The notes under the pieces: generated by a model | Databases searched by the model: none | Seen by the model: only the letters and a program-made list of their open reading frames with translations | Told to the model about the DNA's origin: nothing | In this document: in pieces, positions 1-13,363 of the stretch | Layout: every line of letters begins with the position of its first letter | Numbering within the stretch: the stretch's first letter is position 1 | Translations under genes and position numbers: made by a program | NCBI GenBank assembly: GCA_032718865.1 | Contig: JALUTQ010000032.1 | Span: 682,001-746,000 of the forward strand | Length of the DNA stretch: 64,000 bases | Direction of reading: 5' to 3' | Source: Tilletia caries | Taxonomy: Eukaryota > Basidiomycota > Exobasidiomycetes > Tilletiales > Tilletiaceae

Positions 1-309
1 GTCCCAACTCTTTCTCACAAGCTCTTGCACCCGCACTGAAGCTCTTGACTCCTTGTCTGGCATGGAAAGGTTTGGGCCGAGACTCCGTAGAATAGAGACC
101 TTTCGCTTTTTGCCGCGGCGATATTTTGCCGCCGGTTTTGCTTTGAGTTGACGTGACGTCAAAAAGTCTCGCCGTCTCACTGCGACCCCGATCTATAGCC
201 AGTCTCATTTCGCCGCAGGCTTTGACCAGCCAGCCCAGTCACCATTACCATTACCCCATCTGCTCCTCCACGACTGCAGCCACAATCCAAGCACATTATA
301 CCAGCAGCT

Positions 310-1437
310 ATGCCAACACGTTCATCTCGTACAAGTCAGGGCGCTCAGAGAACTCGAAATGAGCCTGAAAACAATCTGAATAATGCGTGTGAGTGACAGG
401 GCTCTGGGACGAGATCGAATGAGCTGTGAGCGCAGCTGAACAGGTACAAGTTTTCTTGTGCAATAAACAGCAACGGGCTCTGCAGACGCAGATGCCGAGT
501 GCACAGGTCCTTCTTCTGCTTCTCCTTCGGATCCAAACACAGAACACGCAGTGATGAGCTCTCTGCTTGAAGAAGGGGCGCCAGATGCGGCGGGTCCCCC
601 GCAAATCCCAGCACGAGACGCGGGCGCGGGCCAAACTGGCGTGGAGGAGAGCTGCGTGCTCTGATCATCTCAATGGACGCGCACGGAGTCTTCCTTCCCA
701 CCAAGAGTGCTCAGGAGCGACAAGACGCCTGGATTCAGGTCGCGGCCGACGTCAATCGTTGGGCCGAGGAGGCGGAGGATGCGACTTGTGCTAATCGAAG
801 CCCTCTTGCGTGCGAAAACCAGTGGAGGAAAGTGGTGCACAAGAAGTTCAAGGAGGGTCAAAAGATGAGTGCGATTGCGACCGGTCCATCGGAGAAAACG
901 GACGAGGAGTGGCAGCCGGTTCTCGTCTCTCTTTCAGAACAGTGGGACGGCCTGGTCAGCTCCGACATTTCCCGTAAGGAAGGCAAAGAGAAAGCGACAA
1001 AAGAACGACAGCGTGGGCCGGCCGCAGCTTCCGCTGCCGCCGAAGACCTCGGCGAACTCGAAGGAGTCGACGACGACGATGAGGAAGACGCCCTCATTAC
1101 CAGCACGGGGAAGGCACGAACCAAGCAGAAAGGCTCCGCTCTCCTCGCCTCGACGATGGGCAGCTTTGTGACCGAGCAAGGACGCAATGCTGAGGCGGAG
1201 CGTACACTGCGTACTGCTCAGCATCAGGAGTCGCTGGACGAAGCGAGGGAAGCTAGGGAGGAGAGGCAGCGTCAGCACAGGAAGAATCGCGAGTTGGAAG
1301 AACGAAGGGTTGCACTCGAGGAGGAGCGTGTGCGCAAGGAGACAGAATTGCAAACGCAGCTTGGTCGTATGGAGCAGACGGTGACATCTGGGCTGGCTGA
1401 GATGAAGGAGTTGATCATGAAGCATGTAGAGAAGTAG
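310..1437 (+). CDS. SANT/Myb-like accessory protein of the Harbinger element
   Basis: The certain part is the frame open from about 570 to the stop at 1437. It encodes a trihelical SANT/Myb-like region (Trp-rich, about the first 80 residues, with spaced W residues in NWRGGEL, AWIQVAADVN and NQWRKV), an acidic linker and a long Glu/Arg/Gln coiled coil at the C-terminus. The ATG at 673 falls inside the Myb fold, so translation must begin upstream. A consistent model starts at the ATG at 310 and removes an intron from 387 (GTGTGAGT) to 584 (CCAG); this 5' exon is inferred. In known Harbinger elements this protein escorts the transposase to the nucleus and binds the termini, and I infer the same role here. 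Confidence 0.6.
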
Positions 1438-1475
1438 TAGTAGTGGTCATAGAGTGGCTGTTGCATTTCTATAGT

Positions 1476-2536
1476 TCAAGAAAAATAATGTTCTACTCTG
1501 GGTGTCTCGCAACGAAAGGAGATGGAGTTCTCGTTGCCCGACACACACGACACAGCATTGCGAAGCAGGGTGGCGACGCGAACCTCCTCAGGGATGTCAG
1601 TGAGAAGGGTCCTTTGCATTCTCTTGATCTCCGATCGCGGGAACATAGTCTTGATGCTACCAATACCCCACTCCACCCCAATCCTGATGCTGGCCATTCG
1701 TCTGTTGAAGAGCTTCTGTCGCGGTGTAAGAAACAGGCCTTTATAGGCCGCAACAAGTCGTCCCTGAGAGCTGTATGCTTTGTCTCCATAAAGGAACAGA
1801 GACCTCGAAGTGCCATTGGGTCGTGTCGGTCCATGACTGTGCTCATTTAACCATGACAAAAGAGCACTGTCATGGAGGAGAAAGTTGTTGTTCCTGCGCC
1901 CGGATGATGGACCATGTAGCCAGATCAAACCGTCTGGAGTCGTGAGAGCCTGGAATTTGATTGCATGGATCCTTTTCCAGCCCGTGTACATCTCTCTTTG
2001 ATTACGGACGGGACGCGCGATCGGAAAGAGAGTTCCGTCTATGAACCCCCAAACGCCGGTTAGGGGACATCCTTTGGCGGAGAGACGTCGAGCGTAACGA
2101 AGGAGACGATCAGGCGCAAGGAGGTTTCCGTGGCACGCCCGTAATCGAGAAGATGTTTCCATTGCGTGTCGATAGTTGAAAGTGTGGTGTGTATGAGACG
2201 CGAACACAACGCTGAGGAGCGTTTAAAAACGCGCTCGATGGCTGCCAACCGTGCACCCCCGAGATAGGCAAGCACGAGCAAGAAAGCTACTTCTGCTCTC
2301 TCGCTGTCTCGTCCTGGCGTGACAATGGGGTCGGGAAGTTGCAGAAAGGGGAATATCTGATCAATTTCGTGTTGTGATAGTCGAAAAAACGAGGTGAAAT
2401 CGGACAGAGATTGTATTTCCTGTAGCGTAGGTCGACCGCGGCTCGCAATCGACCCCGAAGCTGCTTCCTCGCGAGTACCCTCCCTGTCGAGCATCGTTGC
2501 AGCCGCCAGGAACAGAATAGATGCTGATGTATTCAT
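1476..2536 (-). pseudogene. Harbinger transposase (DDE_Tnp_4 type), frameshifted
   Basis: Two overlapping minus-strand frames together make a Harbinger transposase. The N-terminal frame (2536 to about 2130) has the helical region ending in LLDYGRAT. The C-terminal frame (about 2125 to 1476) has the catalytic core with D in GFIDGT, D in LYGDKAY and E in GVEWGIGSIK, so the DDE triad is present. Comparison with the family layout (LLD, a short linker, then RLLRYARRL) leaves no room for an intron between the frames. A one-base frameshift near 2120-2150 is the simplest reading. Everything else looks intact, suggesting recent loss. Confidence 0.75.
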
Positions 2537-3102
2537 GTTGTATTACTGCGATAGCATCGAGACATAGTTACAGTCAGTCTAGGTTGCTGTAGTGACGCAC
2601 TAAGTCAACTCACCTCAGTCGAACCACACACGACACAGGTCACAGCACCTCCGACACCAGTGTAAAAGGGGATGCAGTATGCGATTGCGGCTTGCGCTGA
2701 GTGTGTACGAGAATGATACTACGGAGTGGAAAGGTAAAGGGCATCGGACGATGATTAGCATGCACCACGGAGATGATACCGAGGCATTTGATCCTACTCA
2801 CCAGCAAAGAAAGAGAAGAAAGGGGAAGATGCGCGTGTCCACACCTGCTTCTGCACAGCCCAAAGAGGTGCGAGCTGATAGAAAATTGGGCGTTGAGCGA
2901 TGGGGTATGATGGCTGGTTACGGGAGGGAACGATGAGGTAGAGAGACAGACACCGTAGACGCGTGAAGCGTGATGCGTCCAAAGTTTTTGCCTTGCTATT
3001 GCTTCAGAAAGTTGCGTAAGGAAAATTTCGATGAAACTTGAAGGCAAAATATTTTTGTTTTAACCTTGCCGCAACCCTCAACGGCGAAATGCGAAAGGTC
3101 CC

Positions 3103-4734
3103 TAGTCTGGGCGAAGGCGGTGTGTATTCGAGCGAGCAGGGTGGGTGGGACAACCCAGAAACATCGAGCTCGGCGACACTATAAGCCGCCTGCGCCATAC
3201 AGGAGAATAGAGGAAACGGGAATGGAAACAGAGCACAGAACGAGAGACCGAGAGCAACGAGAAAGCCGAGCGAGAAATTCCTGATTGGCCTGATGAGAAA
3301 GGGCGGGTGGGTGGAAAAAGAAAAGAGAAGGCCAGACTGGGAGGAGAGGGAAGAGCTGTTGCGGGCGAGGTGCGTCGAGGTCGTGTGCTGCGAGCAGACT
3401 TTTTCGCGACGCGCTTCTCGTTGGGCAAGAGACTAACCGTTTCGGCTTCGACGGGTCTCCGGCAAGGAACGGTGTACACTCACAACACAACCCTTGTCAT
3501 ACAAATAAGGTTAGTCCCAACCTAAAATCCAGCTCGGCCTCTTGACACTTCTATCGGCCGTAAATTGAGAGTCCCAAATTGCCGTGCGTTTGGACCTCAC
3601 TCTCCTCACTTTGCTCGATCGTTTGGTCGGCGGGCTTACAAACTTTGTTATGGTTTTGGGATATGAGACATTGATTTGTTTGTTTGTAGCCGCATTGTGA
3701 ATGCAGAATGCTCCCAATGGTCCTCCCACCTTCGAATCGATTCGCTCTTGAGTGGGAGGTCGACCTTCGCGTCCTCATCGCTCCTCGCCTCCTCGCCTCT
3801 CGCTCCCTCTCCCTCCACCCACCTGCCCATCCTCCTCCGAGCTCAGTACGCTCCATACTGCACTGGTACCTTCGCACGTCTTCCTCACTGCGAAGGCGTA
3901 GACCAGCCACAGACGGAACCGCGGGCATCTCAGTGAGAAGAAACATCTCATCTCATCAAGTAGTCCTAGGCTTTCGCGAGGACGCAACCCGCAACAGACT
4001 TGCCCTGCATCCGTGAGCAAGGCACCAGGAACGCGATCACCGCCGCCGCCGCCGCCACATTGGTACGCTTCTCAGTTGGTAGGCGATCATCCAGCCATTC
4101 GCTCCGGGCCTCTTTACTGCGCATCGCCATTCCGCGATCGACGTTCCGAAGTCGGGCAACAGGATTTTCCCATCATCCGCTCTTGACCAGACGAGCTCCG
4201 AAACGCAAGACGCAAGAAATTTCGACTGTGTGAGTCCCTTATCTTACTGTGACCCCATGCGCGAGAAGACATGATTCAAAGATCTCATCTCTGTTCCCAT
4301 TATTCGTACACCGTTCATCTGGTCTCATCAGTCCTTCCTTCACTTCTCTTTGAAACCGGTTTTTGGGCGAAGAAGCTTTCGGCCATCAGGTTCTCCGTAC
4401 TACCGAAGTGAGACGGTCTCTTCCTCTCCGCCCGATCCACGCACAGACTGTATTGCCAATCTCATCTCGGCGCAGCTTCTGCATCTGCCAACTACTCAAG
4501 TCTCTACTTCGCCTCAAAGAAGTCGCCGCTCCTGCCACAGTCTCTTCCGCAAAGCCCATAAGACAGGTCAGTTCTCTCGCCCTCGTGACCAGGAATAGCG
4601 TGCGCCGCCCAGGACTGACCGTGGTCACTACCGCTCTCTTCCCTCGCCTCTTCAGAGATCGGCCGGGACTTTGAGTTCGCGCGCGCAGCAGCAACAGCTC
4701 TTCCACTTCTTTTCGTAGCTCAGCTCCTACGGCC
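3103..4734. other. Intergenic region and 5' leader of the zinc-cluster gene
   Basis: No convincing gene. Open frames here are short, overlap on both strands and show no recognisable motif. Pyrimidine-rich stretches before 4735 are typical of fungal promoters and leaders. A (GCC)-rich run lies near 4040-4055. Confidence 0.5.
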
Positions 4735-7700
4735 ATGGATACTTCGCAAGCTGAAGGCTCAAAGTCGCGCGTCCTCGTCGAGGGACCAGGAGGCGTAGAA
4801 GTCAAGCAAGGCGCTCGAATCGCCTGCGATAATTGCAGACAGGTGAGCCCTCAATCTTCATGTGCTCTGCGCTGAGTGTGTGCTGACGGGACTGTGTATT
4901 ATCTCCTCAGGCCAAGATCAAATGCTCGGCACCTTCGGACGGTGTGGTACCCTGCTCGCGCTGCACCAAAGCTCAGAAGCCGTGTCTCTTCTACAAGCAT
5001 CAGCGCGGTCGCAAGCCGGGCCGTTTGAACAATCGTACCTCTCACAAGGACGGAGGAGGTGAAGAACACCACGGAAGCTCGGACCAAGAGGATGATGACG
5101 ATTCCATGCCACTGGCCGCGCTGTCGTTTTTCCATTCCACACCTTCAACCGCCCCCAAAGCGTCTTCCGCAGTCGTCAATTCCAAGCCAAGGGGACCGAG
5201 AGCCAACAAGAGCGGGACATCGGCTGCATCCAAAGCGCACTTGCAAGGCTCATCCAAGGCCAGGCACTCCATCCCAGGAAGTTCAGGTGCATTGTCAATG
5301 CCAGGTCAATACCCTGGCTTCGATGCACATTCAGGAGCTCACCAGTTCCCAGGGGAAAGCGACGGAGGGCGGAAACGAAAGCGCAACAATACGGACTTCC
5401 GTTCTACCGGCCCCTTCCTCTTTACAGCTCACGCAGACTCGATGGGTAATCCCTCCCCCAACTTCCCATCGTTGCATGTCGGCCGCGCCCCAAGTCCCGC
5501 TCCATCCCGCGGCTCGACTGCCGGAAGCACGAGCGCAGCAAATCAACGCAATCGTCGAGCAGGCTCGACATCCGTTCTCATGCCCCCCGCGTTGCTCGAC
5601 CGGACCTCGCTTTCAGCTTCAGCTTCGGGCTCCGGTACGGCTTCCCGAGCCGGATCTCGGCGCAACTCAGCATCACCACAACCGAATTTCGGACCGGGAT
5701 CGCCGACGTCCAAGATGCTTCCGCCTCTGGCCCCTTCGGGTCAACATGGTCAGCCCGGCCGGCATGCAAGTCCTGAGGAGGCTGCTCTGGCTGCCAACTC
5801 ATTGATGTGGTACTCCTCCGCGGTGTCTTCGTCTGGAACACCAGCGACGAGCGGCTCTGCACCAGTCAATCGCCCGCAACAGGGGCACAACAGCTCGATG
5901 CATGCACACGCTAGCTCAGGTGGGCCGTCAGTCACGCTTTCCGGCATGGACATGGGGATACCGGCCTACACAAATCCGCAGTCCTCAGGTCATCAGCAAC
6001 CTCAGTCGTCTGCCAGCACGTCTGTCCCGGACCTGTCCATATTCGAGAACATGGGAATGTTGGACCCTAACAGCTTCATGCATGCGTACCCGCATCTCGA
6101 CTACGACCGACAGCGTCTTCTGATGCCAATCTACCAAGCTGCACAGCAGCAGTCCGACCCAACGCTCACTGATGCAGCCGGACTAGGTGCTCCGCCAGGT
6201 TCTCAGTTGGGCCAGGCCATGGACTGGCAAAGGCGTCTCCAGGAGCAGATGCAGCAGGCGTCCTATGACACGAACCAGATTGCTGCAGCTGCGGCAGTTG
6301 TTCAGCAGATTTCCAATGTTCTCGTTCAGCAGACACAGCAACATCAGCAACAGACTGTCCAACAGCTGTTGTCGGGCAAGCCGACGCAGCCATCGCATGG
6401 GGATGGTGCAGGATATCTGGGCCCTGGTCCGGTTGCAGCCGCTCCGACGGCGACCCATGGACCGGGACACATCACGATGCCTTCTCACCCTCCTCACCCT
6501 TCCCACCATTCTGTCGGGACCCAATCAATGCACCACGGATCACAGCAGCAGCAGCGCGGCGGCAGCGCGATCCCCTCTGCAATGTCGCCGACAACGCCTT
6601 TCGGTGCACCTCCCATGCTTCCCAATGATTCCTTTGCACTTCCGAAGGGATACCCTACGAATCCGAGGAATAACCCGGCATCTGCGCCGCTGACGGGCAT
6701 GCCCAACTACCAGCACCCGTTTACCTTTCCGCCGCAACAAGCTCCGCCCAATGGTGCACCCGGTGCGCCTCCCCACCTGAGCAACCTCAACAATGCGCAC
6801 GTGGGCCCTCCACCATCTCAAGCGCCTCACTCTGGTGGCAATGTGAACATGTCATCGACGACACCGGGCATGATGCCGCCCCCGCCCCCACGACACAGCG
6901 CGAGCTTCCAAGGCTTTGAAGCGGGTCAGAATCGTATGGCTGGTGCAGGTCCTGGCGCGGCGTTGCATGTGGGCACCGGCGGGCCCACCCGGTCGGGGTC
7001 ATTTGGCGATGCGATGTACTCTGCCGGACGGACCTATGGCACCGGGTTGCCTGAGGGTCCACATGGCCGGAGTCAGTCCTTTGGGCAGGTTTACGACTCC
7101 GCTTTTGGATATGATCAGAGTCAACAGCAGCAGCCGCAGCAGCAACATCAGCAACAGCAACAGCAGCAAAATCACTCCCAGCTGCATATGAGCGGAGGCA
7201 AAGTGCACCCGTCACCCCAACCAGGGCTGGGTCAGATGGGCGGTGGCGGCTCGATGCCACCGTTTGTTCATGGTGCGAGGGGCGCGAATCGAAGCTCTGC
7301 CCTCAAGCCGGACAACTCTGGCAGCGGAATCACCTATCATCACGCTCCTGGTGGGACCGCTGGAATTCTCATGAATGCCGATAGTGGCAACGGGCCAAAT
7401 TCGCGGCTGCGGTCGTTGTCGAACGAGTCGGGAAGTGGCTCTGGTGATGCGGGTCCGAGTCTCAAGCGCGCTCGAATGGAGGGGTATGTTGGAGATCGGC
7501 CCCCGCGCGCGATTGACGAAGAGGACGAGGAGGAGGAGGGGAATGGAGAAGGGGAGGACGCCGGGCCGAATCAGGATGAAGAGATCATCGAGAATGGCCC
7601 AGGCAGAGAGGGCGGGGAAGGGTCGGCGGGTGAAGAAGACGAGGACGAGGACGATGACGATGATGACCTTGATAATGATGACGAGCTGTCGGAGGAAGAC

Positions 7701-10700
7701 GACAATCTGCAAGCCGACGACCACGTGCTCTCGAACCCGCTCCGTCTCCTCGCTCATGCGTCTGGAGCCGCGGCTGCGATGGATTCTGGCGAACAGTACC
7801 GTCACGCGGCTGAGACCATGGGCTTGCTCTGCGTCCGCCGCGACGAAGCGGAGAAGGAGGAGGGCCATACCGACGGTGACGAGGATGTTCATCCAGAACC
7901 TGGTCCGGAGGCTCGGCCTGAACCTCCCTCGGTCGAGGAGCTGTCCAAGCGCGAGGCAACATTGGATTTCTACCGGTCTTCGATCAGTGCGACCCCGTCT
8001 CTCATCCGATCTCTCACGTCGCCGCGCAGTCGAGTTTCCGATCTCGTTTCTCTTCCCTCTCTCGTACGCAATCCGCCTACGTCCACCTCTCCTTCGAACT
8101 CCGTTGCAGCGTCCGTATCGACGCAGCCGCAGATGAGGAGGGTGTATCGGTCGCCACGGACGTTTACGGATGATCCCAGTTGGCTGCTGGGTCCGCGAAG
8201 ATTGACTTCGAGCGTGGCTGCGCTTGTGGGACCACAGAGGAGGTTCATGCGACCCGGTGGACCGCCTCTGCCTGATCTATCTGCCTATCGGTCCGGTCCG
8301 CCTCCTGTGCCCTCCTCTATGTCAGATTCGGCGATTATGTCAGATTCCGGGCCGGGCGGACGCGGCGGGTCGTCAGCCTTCCATCCGAACGGGTTGGCCG
8401 CGGTCCATGCGGCTCGAAGTTTGGGTGGGAGTGCCAACGGGAGCGTGCATGATGACGAAGGAGGTGCCGCTGCGGACCTGGACGAGAGACGGAGTCAGTT
8501 CCCTCGTCGGCTTGGTCTTAGCTTTGAGTCGTCTGCTTCGCGCTCGACGGGCGGCTCGGACAAGGGGGCGAGCGACGAGCGGGATGGAGCTCATATCGGG
8601 CTTGGTGTGCGGAGGAGTATATTGTCGGACACGCGGCGGACCAGTATCGCTGGTATCGGTCCGCATTCGCCTGTCCGGCACAGTTTCAGCCAGCCTTTGC
8701 CCATTCGACCTGCGGATCTGTTCCGCCAGGAGGCTGGGTTGGATGCCGCGGGTGACACTCGAGAAGAGGACAGTCGGATGACGTTCTCCTCTCAGCCCGA
8801 ACCGCTCCGGAAGGACAGCCGACACGGCACTGTTACTGCTGAGAACTTGAAGAACCTTGACCGTGCAACGGACGTTGCTGTTAAGGCGAAAGAGCATAAC
8901 AAAGCGGGTGCGACGGCGGTAACCAACGCTGCTTCCAAAGCGGTGGACACAAACGCGACTTCGAAGCCTGCTGCAACGAGTAACGGGAAGACCGCGGACT
9001 CAAGAAAGACGATTGACCAGATGGACGTCGATGAGGTCATTGAGACTCATGCTGTGGCTTCGTTGAAGGCCGACGCATCAACGACCACTCTCGCAAACAA
9101 GGATGCATCAGCTTCTGGGCTGGGCGACGTAACGATGCTTTCGGAAGGCGCGGTGCCTGTAACGGCCCTTGCCACTCCAGATCTTGGTCAGAACAATGGT
9201 CCGATTACGGGCTCGGCGGACAAGTCTATGGGCGAGAATCCTGCCCTCTCGCCCGCTATGTCACCCCCCGTCCGCCGGCGCCGAAACTCGCTTTCGCTCG
9301 AAACGTACAAAGAGGGAAGCCCAGCGGCCGGCGTTTTCCCCTCGCCCGTCCAACAGGGCTACTGGGAGTACAAGGACGGCCGAGCTCAGACCCGTCGGAC
9401 GCATGGCGGTTCGGTCTCGAGTGGTTCCGGGGTTCCCTTTCAAGGTCTTCAATTGCTCCCCGGGATCGGTGTCCGTGGCGGCAAGGCTCACACGGTCGCT
9501 GGTGGACTCACGCCGGCGATGAAGCCTACGATTGACGCTAGCAACGTCCAATCTCCCTCCATGGCCGGGGATGGCGAATTCTTGCCTCCGCCACTTCTGC
9601 CACGCGCCATACTCCCGCTCAAGAAACAGCCGAAGAGTCTGGTCAGCTTTGACCGGGTGGACCTTTCACCTCACGATGCATTCTTCCGGCGCAAACGCCC
9701 GAGGGATATCAGTTTCCTGAAGAAGGAGAAGGATCGGCTGAAGAAGAAGAAGAGCACGGCGGGGATGACGGACATGAGCAGTCGTTCGAAATTGACGGTC
9801 CAGACGCGACTGCAGGATGATGGGAAGGACGAGATCTTGCCGAACATGAATGACGACGAGTCGGATGATGGTATCGACGGGTTCAAGCGCGGATACTTCA
9901 ACGTCAGCTTGTATCATCAGAAGCTCGACATTGAGGAGGAGTCGGAGGATCCGGTCGTGATGGGCTATGTTGAGCTTCGTGAGGTGCAGAGGCTATTTGA
10001 CGTGTGAGTGATTCGTGCGCGCCTTGGTTTCCCGAAGTGCCCATGGGACTAACTCTGGATTTCCCTCTTGACTCTTCCGCAGATTCTTCAACAACATCAA
10101 TCCGCTCTTGCTCGTCTTCGATCCCTTCCTCCACTCGGTCAGCTACGTTCGCTCCCGGTCTGCGTTCTTGACTACGGTTATCATCAGTCTTGCTGCTCGG
10201 TTCGTTGACACCCAACGGGACGCCGCGCTCGCTGTGTCACTGGAACACCTGTGGCTAGGAAAACAGCTACCATTGATCTTGTCCGGGGGATACAAGTCGG
10301 TCGAGATCTCGCAAGCATTCATCATCCTGGCGATGTTCCACAAGCCGACTGGCTCCCTCGCAGACGATCGCTCGTGGCAATACTTGGGATTTGCGATTCG
10401 AATCGCCACCGAGATCGGAGTCAACCGGCGTATCCACCCCAAGGACTCGGTCAAATCGAAGGAGCAGGTCCGGCGACGCGTGCGAAATCGCGAGAGACTC
10501 TGGTGTAACCTGTTCCTGTGCGACCGAATTATGTCTGCCCAGACTGGCCGACCTTGGACGATCTCGGACGACCTGCTTTCGCCTGAGGCATCGGGTGATT
10601 GGCACACGCAGGACTTCGCACTTCCATTTGATGCGGTCGTTGTCAGCATGATCAGGCTCCGACGCACGATTGCGCGCCATTCGACTCAGCTCGACGCACA

Positions 10701-12489
10701 TCTGGCGAAGGAACACCTATCTCTCGACAAGGACTCGTCGGCGCTCAGTTACCTCGAGTTCTTGCGACACGGCGCTGATACGGACCTTATCCGCTGGCGT
10801 GATTCGTGGAGCGAGCCCACTGACAGTGCCCAGCCGGAATCTGCGGAGTCTGTGGACTGGGGTCCATTCTCAACTCACTGGACGGCGTTGTCGAAGCTGT
10901 ACCATCAGCATTCGTGGCTGCATCTGAACAGCTACGTGCTACAGGCGCTCGAAAAGTACGAGACGGTTTCCTCGAGCGTCTACAAGGACTGTTGGACTTC
11001 TGCCTTGGAACTCATCAAGATCACGCTTCAGCTCGGAGAGGCCAAGCTCATGTACGCGCCGAACCACGTCATCGTCATGGCCGTCTATGCTGCTGTTTCG
11101 GTTCTTCGGCTGTTGAACCGGGACAAGAGCAAGCATCCTTGGGTCAACCGGGACGAGGCGGTCTCTGCGGTACGCGCTCTCATCACGACGTTGAGCAACG
11201 CGGGGAAGACCCCTCAACATCGTAACGGAGCGGCCGTGCCATATGCCAAGTATCTCACATCTGTCCTTGCTCTGTGGGACCCTCCTCCCAAGAAGGGAGC
11301 TGAGGAGGGCAAGAAGAGCAAGGACCCGCCCCGCGCAGCCTCTCCTAACCGCCTGCGCTCCGTGTCTGACGCTGCGGCGATCATGCGTCCGCGAGACCGA
11401 GAGGCGACGTCGGTGTCGGGAACTGCCATCATCATGCCGACGACCACGGAAAGGGAGTGCAAACCGGAACGGAACAGTCTCGACTCGACCAGGTTGCTGC
11501 CTTCGACTGCCATGATGCAAAGGTCGACGTTCTCACCTGCACGGCCGTCAATAAGCGCTGCAGTCCCTGGGCTTCGTTCAGCACCATTCCCAAATCTTCC
11601 GCTGAGTACGCCCGAAGCGAGCATGTCGACTCCCGGGCAGCTTCAGACCCATCCTCATCCTCACCCGATCAACTTTGACTCGCTCGGAGCCTGGGCTGGC
11701 GGAGTCAATGCCCTACGAATGCCAGCCACGCCGACGGGCGAGACCTATCGGCCGATTCACAGCGCACCCATCACCGCAATGTCAACGCCAGCCCTTGGCG
11801 GAGACACCTCGGGCGATCTGTCAAGCACAGGAATCGACATGAACGTCGCCATGAATGCTGCTGGGTCCGGCATGGCAGCCAATTCGGGCGCCTCGGGTCT
11901 CGGCCAGCCTTTCATGGGTATTGACATGTCCAGTGTCAGCGGATTGAACATGACAGGAGTCAAGTTCCCGACGGATGCAAGGCCGCCGTTCATGATGTCC
12001 GGTCCTCATGCTCCCAGCACGAGCTCGACCGCAGCGGCTCCCCCTGGCAGTGCAGGGCCGACGATGATGAGGGCGCCGCATCAGCATCGACACGTTTCTG
12101 GTGGACACACCGTGCCGGCGGGCTACGTGCAGTCTGATGGCGCGACCGCTGGCGGAGGAATCACTGGGAATACGAATGGTGCGGGACTGACGGCTCCCGG
12201 AGAAGCCTTCTTGGACGATGCCAACTGGACCTTACCAATGCCGGGGATGGATGCCACGGGGATGGATCCCACAATCCCTGCGGAAGGTGGTGAGTTTCAC
12301 TTTCCCGACTGGACCATGATTTTGAAAACTATGAGAGCGATTGTGTTGAACATGTTCATTCCCTATTTATTTCCATTCGCAGTTCCCGATCGTTTCTGGG
12401 ACTACGTGACCTCCTGGGACGGCTCTGCCAACGGTGTCACAAGCGGATTCTGGCAGCCGCAGCCAGCACCTTGGAACTTTACGTACTGA
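4735..12489 (+). CDS. Zn(II)2Cys6 fungal transcription factor, about 2,504 aa
   Basis: Four-exon model: 4735-4842, 4911-10003, 10084-12289, 12383-12489; all phases agree. Exons 1 and 2 join to complete the binuclear zinc cluster, with cysteines at residues 31, 34, 41, 51, 54 and 61 (CX2CX6CX9CX2CX6C), followed by a basic RGRKPG linker. A long disordered Ser/Pro/Gln-rich region follows, with a Gln tract near residue 770 and an Asp/Glu tract near 905-970. The fungal-specific transcription factor (middle homology) domain starts at the exon 2/3 junction (FFNNINPLLLVFDP) and includes RERLWCNLFLCDR. The C-terminal tail is Ala/Gly/Pro/Met-rich. It is expected to bind DNA in the nucleus. The target pathway is not evident, and the length is far above the usual 600-1,000 aa. 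The last intron (12290-12382) is 93 nt and stop-free, so a retained-intron form would also be translatable. Confidence 0.9.
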
Positions 12490-13363
12490 AGTGATTTTGA
12501 CGTACTGGCCTCTCTGGATCAAGGTTAACTGCCCTACGATTGAATTCGACAGCGATGCAGCCGCCTCGGGACACGATATTTATGAAGGCAGCCTTTTCGC
12601 CCCGCTTCAGGACCTCCATTTCCTTCGCACAACTCGCAGCGGGAGGACTGTGACAGGTCCAGCATTCGGTGGAATTTGGACGATGGCCGACAAGGTTATG
12701 ACATTGGTTCTGCTCTGCCACACGACTCACCTACTCCCTCTCCGATTCCCAACTTCGGAACTTCTACGACACCTCACGCCATCTTCGACGCCCTCATAAC
12801 TGTTTCCGCTATACAGATCTCCACGTACCAAGACGACTTTTCCACAGGAGGCCCCTCATATACACACTTTCCTCTTCGCTTCTGCCTTTCGAACCGAGAG
12901 CGCTTTTCAGCAGAAGAGCGCGTCCAACATCCGGTCGTTCCCAATGTTCCTCGATTGCTTCTTCCTTTTGCCTTTGCTCTGCTTGGAGGGGCGGGCGAGT
13001 CAGTCGCCCCCTGACTCGCCCCCTCCCACCCACAATCTGTTTTCGTACCACAACACAACTCATCTTGACCCTCTCTCTCGTCTGGAGAGAAGGGCTAGAC
13101 AAATCACAAAAGCTGCATCCGTATCCTAATGTCCTGGAAAGCTCTGATATGGCTGGTATATGATTAAAAGAACGAAGTCCGTGGGCTGGGTAAATCCTGA
13201 ACAGATGGGGGGTCGTAGAACGATTCCATGAGGAGAGAGAGAGACGCGACAATGTAGGAAGCCAGATGCAAAGCTGTTGCCGAACGGAGGAGAAGAGCGC
13301 CGAGGCCCGGAACAAGCCTTTAAAAGAGGCGAACAGGGGGCCCTACAGAGAGCTAACGACCGC
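12490..13363. other. Convergent intergenic region
   Basis: Lies between the 3' ends of the zinc-cluster gene (+) and the DUF3074 gene (-). It should contain both 3' UTRs. I see no gene, repeat or RNA here. Confidence 0.5.

Larger units (their letters stand above)
95..3102. mobile_element. PIF/Harbinger-type DNA transposon, about 3.0 kb
   Basis: Imperfect terminal inverted repeats bound the element: the left end (95-115) and the reverse complement of the right end (3082-3102) share GRGACCTTTCGC and match at about 18 of 21 positions. A TA dinucleotide flanks both ends (93-94, 3103-3104). The family usually has a 3-bp TWA duplication, so the exact boundary may be off by a base. Inside are the two genes expected of an autonomous Harbinger element, convergently arranged: an SANT/Myb-like DNA-binding protein on + and a DDE transposase on -. 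AT-rich subterminal stretches containing ATATTTTGCC are also inverted at the two ends. The transposase is frameshifted, so this copy is probably inactive. Confidence 0.75.

Noticed and set aside
2640..3047. Minus-strand open frame near the right end of the Harbinger element
   Set aside because: No motif, low-quality composition, and it lies in the subterminal non-coding part of the element.
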